DNA from: Balanoglossus misakiensis
Lineage: Eukaryota > Hemichordata
Assembly: GCA_040954595.2 (NCBI GenBank)
Contig: CM082596.2
Location: forward strand, 11,454,242-11,518,241
Length of the DNA: 64,000 bases
Direction of reading: 5' to 3'
Shown here in pieces: positions 59,201 through 64,000 of the stretch (position 1 is its first letter; every line of letters starts with the position of its first letter). The notes under the pieces are model-generated. The model saw only the letters and a program-made list of their open reading frames with translations, was not told the origin of the DNA and did not search any database. Both the position numbers and the translations under genes were made by a program.

Positions 59201-59750
59201 TTAGGGTTAGGGTTAGGGTTAGGGTTAGGGTTAGGGTTAGGGTTAGGGTTAGGGTTAGGGTTAGGGTTAGGGTTAGGGTTAGGGTTAGGGTTAGGGTTAG
59301 GGTTAGGGTTAGGGTTAGGGTTAGGGTTAGGGTTAGGGTTAGGGTTAGGGTTAGGGTTAGGGTTAGGGTTAGGGTTAGGGTTAGGGTTAGGGTTAGGGTT
59401 AGGGTTAGGGTTAGGGTTAGGGTTAGGGTTAGGGTTAGGGTTAGGGTTAGGGTTAGGGTTAGGGTTAGGTTAGGGTTAGGGTTAGGGTTAGGGTTAGGGT
59501 TAGGGTTAGGGTTAGGGTTAGGGTTAGGGTTAGGGTAGGGTTAGGGTTAGGGTTAGGGTTAGGGTTAGGGTTAGGGTTAGGGTTAGGGTTAGGGTTAGGG
59601 TTAGGGTTAGTCTAAGTGGTTAGGGTTAGGGTTGGGTTAGGGTTAGGGTTAGGGTTAGGGTTAGGGTTAGGGTTAGGGTTAGGGTTAGGGTTAGGGTTAG
59701 GGTTAGGGTTAGGGTTAGGGTTAGGGTTAGGGTTAGGGTTAGGGTTAGGG
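56212..59750 (+). repeat. telomeric (TTAGGG)n tract
   Basis: About 3.5 kb of TTAGGG with the G-rich strand running towards the right, as expected at a right-hand chromosome end. The first ~1.9 kb is perfect. From about 58104 on come single-unit faults (extra G at 58104 and 58371, TTAGG near 58770, 58972, 59201 and 59469) and a short foreign insertion, TCTAAGTGG, at 59610. The long LG/VR-type open frames in it are not genes. Confidence 0.98.
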
Positions 59751-59850
59751 NNNNNNNNNNNNNNNNNNNNNNNNNNNNNNNNNNNNNNNNNNNNNNNNNN
59801 NNNNNNNNNNNNNNNNNNNNNNNNNNNNNNNNNNNNNNNNNNNNNNNNNN
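59751..59850. other. 100-N assembly gap
   Basis: Exactly 100 N characters, the usual default for a scaffolding join of unknown size. Confidence 0.99.
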
Positions 59851-62800
59851 CATTGGTCCAAGGCTCACGAAAATCGTCTAAAAATGACAATTTTTCTACT
59901 TTGCGAACATTCAAAATTTCTGCATTTTTTGAAAAAATCATGGGTTACGGCTCACGAAAATCGTCCAAAAATGACAATTTTTCGACTTTGCGAAAGTTCA
60001 AATTTCTGCATTTTTTTGAAAAAATCATGGGTTACGGCTCACGAAAATCGTCCAAAAATGACAATTTTTCGACTTTGCGAAAGTTCAAAATTTCTGAATT
60101 TTTTGAAAAAATCATGGGTTACGGCTCACGAAAATCGTCCAAAAATGACAATTTTTTCTACTTTGCGAACATTCAAAATTTCTGCATTTTTTGATAAAAA
60201 TCATGGGTCACGGCTCACGAAAATCGTCCAAAAATGACAATTTTTTTGACTTTGCGAAAGTTCAAAATTTCTGCATTTTTTGAAAAAAAATCATGGGTTA
60301 CGGCTCACGAAAATATTTCAAAAATGAAAATTTTTTGACTTTGCAAAAGTTCTAAATTTCTGCATTTTTGAAAAAATCATGGGTCACGGCTCACGAAAAT
60401 CGTCCAAAAATGAACAATTTTTCTACTTTGCAAAACTTCTAAATTTCTGCATTTTTTTGAAAAAATCATTGGTCAAGGCTCACGAAAATCGTCTAAAAAT
60501 GACAATTTTTCTACTTTGCGAACATTCAAAATTTCTGCATTTTTTTGAAAAAAATCATGGGTTACGGCTCACGAAAATCGTCCAAAAATGACAATTTTTC
60601 GACTTTGCGAAAGTTCAAAATTTCTGCATTTTTTGAAAAAAATCATGGGTTACGGCTCACGAAATCGTCCAAAAATGACAATTTTTCTACTTTGCGAACA
60701 TTCAAAATTTCTGCATTTTTTGAAAAAAATCATGGGTCACGGCTCACGAAAATCGTCCAAAAATGACAATTTTTCGACTTTGCGAAAGTTCTAAATTTCT
60801 GCATTTTTTGAAAAAAATCACGGTTACGGCTCATGAAAATCGTCCAAAAATGACAATTTCTCGACTTCGCGAATGTTCAAAAGTTTTGCATTTTTTGAAA
60901 AAAATCATGGGTTACGGCTCACGAAAATAGTCCAAAAATGCCAATTTTTCGACTTTGCAAAAGTTCAAAATTTCTGCATTTTTTGAAAAAATCATGGGTT
61001 ACGGCTCACGAATATCGTTCTAAAATGACAATTTTTCGACTTTGCGAATGTTCAAAATTTCTGCATTTTTGAAAAAAATCATGGGTTACGGCTCACGAAA
61101 ATCGTTCAAAAATGACAATTTTTCTACTTTGCGAAAATTCAAAATTTCTGCATTTTGAAAAAAATCATGGGTTACGGCTCACTAAAATCGTCCAAAATGA
61201 CAATTTTCGACTTTGCGAAAGTTCAAAATTTCTGCATTTTTTGAAAAAAATCATGGGTTACGTCTAACGAAAAACGTCCAAAAAGGACAATTTTTCGACT
61301 TTGCGAAAGTTCAAAATTTCTGCATTTTTTGAAAAAAAATCATGGGTTACGGCTCACGAAAATCGTCCAAAAATGACAATTTTTCTACTTTGCGAACATT
61401 CAAAATTTCTGCATTTTTTGAAAAAAATCATGGGTCACGGCTCACGAAAATCGTCCAAAAATGACATTTTTTTGACTTTGCGAAAGTTCAAAATTTCTGC
61501 ATTTTTTTGAAAAAAATCATGGGTTACGGCTCACGAAAATATTTCAAAAATGAAAATTTTTTGACTTTGCAAAAGTTCTAAATTTCTGCACTTTTTGAAA
61601 AAAATCATGGGTCACGGCTCACGAAAATCGTCCAAAAATGACAATTTTTCTACTTTGCAAAACTTCTAAATTTCTGCATTTTTTGAAAAAAATCATTGGT
61701 CAAGCTCACGAAAATCGTCTAAAAATGACAATTTTTCTACTTTGCGAAAGTTCTAAATTTTCTGCATTTTTTGAAAAAATCATGGGTTACGGCTCACGAA
61801 TATCGTTCTAAAATGACAATTTTTCTACTTTGCGAAAATTCAAAATTTCTGCATTTTTGAAAAAATCATGGGTTACGGCTCACTAAAATCGTCCAAAATG
61901 ACAATTTTTCGACTTCGCGAATTTTCAAATTTCTGCATTTTTTGAAAAAAATCATTGGTTACGTCTCACGAAAATCGTCCAAAAAGGACAATTCATCGAC
62001 TTTGCAAAAAGTTCAAAATTTCTGCATTTTTGAAAAAAATCATGGGTCACGGCTCACGAAATCGTCCAAAAATGACAATTTTTCGACTTTGCGAATGTTC
62101 AAAATTTCTGCATTTTTTGAAAAAAATCATGGGTTACGGCTCACGAAAATCGTCCAAAAATGACAATTTTTCTACTTTGAGAACATTCAACATTTCTGCA
62201 TTTTTTGAAAAAATCATGGGTCACGGCTCACGAAAATCGTCCAAAAATGACAATTTTTCTACTTTGCGAAAGTTCTAAATTTCTGCATTTTTTGAAAAAA
62301 ATCATGGGTTACGGCTCACGAAAATCGTCCAAAAATGACAATTTTTCGACTTTGCGAAAGTTCAAAATTTCTGCATTTTTGAAAAAAATCATGGGTTACG
62401 GCTCACGAAAATCGTCCAAAAATGACAATTTTTCTACTTTTGCGAACATTCAAAATTTCTGCATTTTTTGAAAAAAATCATGGGTCACGGCCTCACGAAA
62501 ATCGTCCAAAAAATGACATTTTTTTGACTTTGCGAAAGTTCAAAATTTCTGCATTTTTTGAAAAAAAATCATGGGTTACGGCTCACGAAAATATTTCAAA
62601 AATGAAAATTTTTTGACTTTGCAAAAGTTCTAAATTTCTGCATTTTTTGAAAAAAAATCATGGGTTACGGCTCACGAATATCGTTCTAAATGACAATTTT
62701 GGACCTTTGCGAATGTTCAAAATTTCTGCATTTTTTGAAAAAAATCATGGGTTACGGCTCACGAAAATCGTCCAAAAATGACAATTTTTCTACTTTGCGA

Positions 62801-64000
62801 AAATTCAAAATTTCTGCATTTTTGAAAAAATCATGGGTTACGGCTCACTAAAATCGTCCAAAATGACAATTTTTCGACTTTGCGAAAGTTCAAAATTTCT
62901 GCATGTTTTGAAAAAAAATCATGGGTTACGTCTCACGAAAATCGTCCAAAAAGGACAATTTTTCGACTTTGCGTATGTTCAAAATTTCTGCATTTTTTGA
63001 AAAAAATCATGGGTTACGGCTCACGAAAATCGTCCCAAAAATGACAATTCATCGACTTTGAAAAAGTTCAAAATTTCTGCATTTTTAAAAAAAAAATCAT
63101 GGGTTAAGACTCACGAAAATCGTCCAAAAATGACAATTTTTCGACTTTGCGAATGTTCAAAATTTCTGCATTTTTTGAAAAAAATCATGGGTTACGGCTC
63201 ACGAAAATCGTCCAAAAATGACAATTTTTCTACTTGCGAACATTCAAAATTTCTGCATTTTTTGAAAAAAATCATGGGTCACGGCTCACGAAAATCGTCC
63301 AAAAATGACAATTTTTCTACTTTGCGAAAGTTCTAAATTTCTGCATTTTTTGAAAAAAATAATGGGTTACGGCTCACGAAAATCGTCCAAAAAATGACAT
63401 TTTTATACTTTGCGAAATTCAAAATTTCTGGCATTTTTTGAAAAAAATCATGGGTTACGGCTCACGAAAATCGTCCAAAAATGCCAATTTTTCGACTTTG
63501 CAAAAGTTCAAAATTTCTGCATTTTTGAAAAAATCATGGGTTACGGCTCACGAATACGTTCTAAAATGACAATTTTGGACTTTGCGAATGTTCAAAATTT
63601 CTGCATTTTTTGAAAAAAATCATGGGTTACGGCTCACGAAAATCGTCCAAAAATGACAATTTTTCTACTTTGCGAAAATTCAAAATTTCTGCATTTTTGA
63701 AAAAAATCATGGGTTACGGCTCACTAAAATCGTCCAAAATGACAATTTTTCGACTTTGCGAAAGTTCAAAATTTCTGCATTTTTTGAAAAAAATCATTGG
63801 TTACGTCTCTCGAAAATCGTCCAAAAAGGACAATTTTTCGACTTTGCGAATTTTCAAATTTCTGCATTTTTTGAAAAAAATCATGGGTTACGGCTCACGA
63901 AAATCGTCCAAAAATGACAATTCATCGACTTTGCAAAAGTTCAAAATTTCTGCATTTAAAAAAAAAAATCATGGGTTACGGCTCACTAAAATCGTCCAAA
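59851..64000 (+). repeat. ~87-bp tandem satellite, runs off the window
   Basis: About 47 units of 87-90 bp with fixed words CATGGGTTACGGCTCACG, AAAATCGTCCAAAAATGACA and AAAATTTCTGCATTTTTTGA. Units differ at a few switch positions (TCGAC or TCTAC; GCGAAAG, GCGAACA or GCGAATG). The rare variant CACGAATA with GTTCTAAA appears near 61005, 61795, 62670 and 63549, about 790-880 bp apart, so a higher-order repeat of nine or ten monomers is likely. The homopolymer lengths vary as expected of sequencing noise. Confidence 0.95.

Noticed and set aside
59616-63613. Plus-strand frames with HENRPKMTIF or SRKSSKNDNF
   Set aside because: They are shadows of the 87-bp satellite (29 codons per unit); frames change wherever a homopolymer length changes.
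59851-64000. CRISPR-like regular repeats
   Set aside because: The whole 87-bp unit is repeated with no unique spacers, and the DNA is eukaryotic.

Overview
This is nuclear DNA from an animal with vertebrate-type TTAGGG telomeres. Intron-rich EGF genes on symmetric phase-1 exons, CR1/L2-type LINEs, Ty3/gypsy elements and small TIR transposons point to a marine invertebrate, perhaps a non-vertebrate deuterostome such as a hemichordate, echinoderm or cephalochordate. The species cannot be fixed from the sequence. No RNA gene and no clearly complete protein-coding gene is visible.

Layout. (1) 0.8-5.2 kb: a minus-strand Ty3/gypsy element (Gag with a PNMA-like capsid, two zinc knuckles, aspartic protease) cut off just inside RT, with a probable primer-binding site and long 5' LTR. 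(2) 5.2-32.2 kb: plus-strand exons of an extracellular cysteine-rich gene. First come GCC2/GCC3 (ephrin-receptor-like) exons, then a run of about 123-bp exons each coding one unusual eight-cysteine EGF-like module. Many exons carry in-frame stops, odd-length frameshifts or lost cysteines, so the locus looks like a decaying gene. The segment is present twice: copy 1 from 5208, copy 2 from 23986. The copies share old lesions but differ by clean transposon insertions and reciprocal deletions. Copy 1 also hosts a gypsy remnant (17.6-18.9 kb) and an internally deleted LINE (21.36-23.99 kb). (3) 32.3-56.2 kb: a gene-free satellite domain with inverted symmetry about 45.76 kb. Its order is a 7-bp-period array, a C-rich ~590-bp satellite, an AT-rich satellite, the axis, then the AT-rich satellite inverted (1.57-kb higher-order repeat), the C-rich satellite inverted and the 7-bp array inverted. 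(4) 56.2-59.75 kb: about 3.5 kb of TTAGGG, then a 100-N gap. (5) 59.85-64 kb: an unrelated ~87-bp satellite.

Reading. The right part looks like a subtelomere ending in a real telomere, to which another contig may have been joined across the gap. The G-rich strand of the right 7-bp array is opposite to that of the telomere, while the left array agrees with it. This is what a fold-back inverted duplication capped by a new telomere would leave. The 7-bp array spells nuclear-receptor DR1 sites (AGGTCA-type half-sites every 7 bp) over several kilobases, which is the most provocative functional hint here. The paired gene copies could be a real segmental duplication or two haplotypes left in tandem by the assembler.
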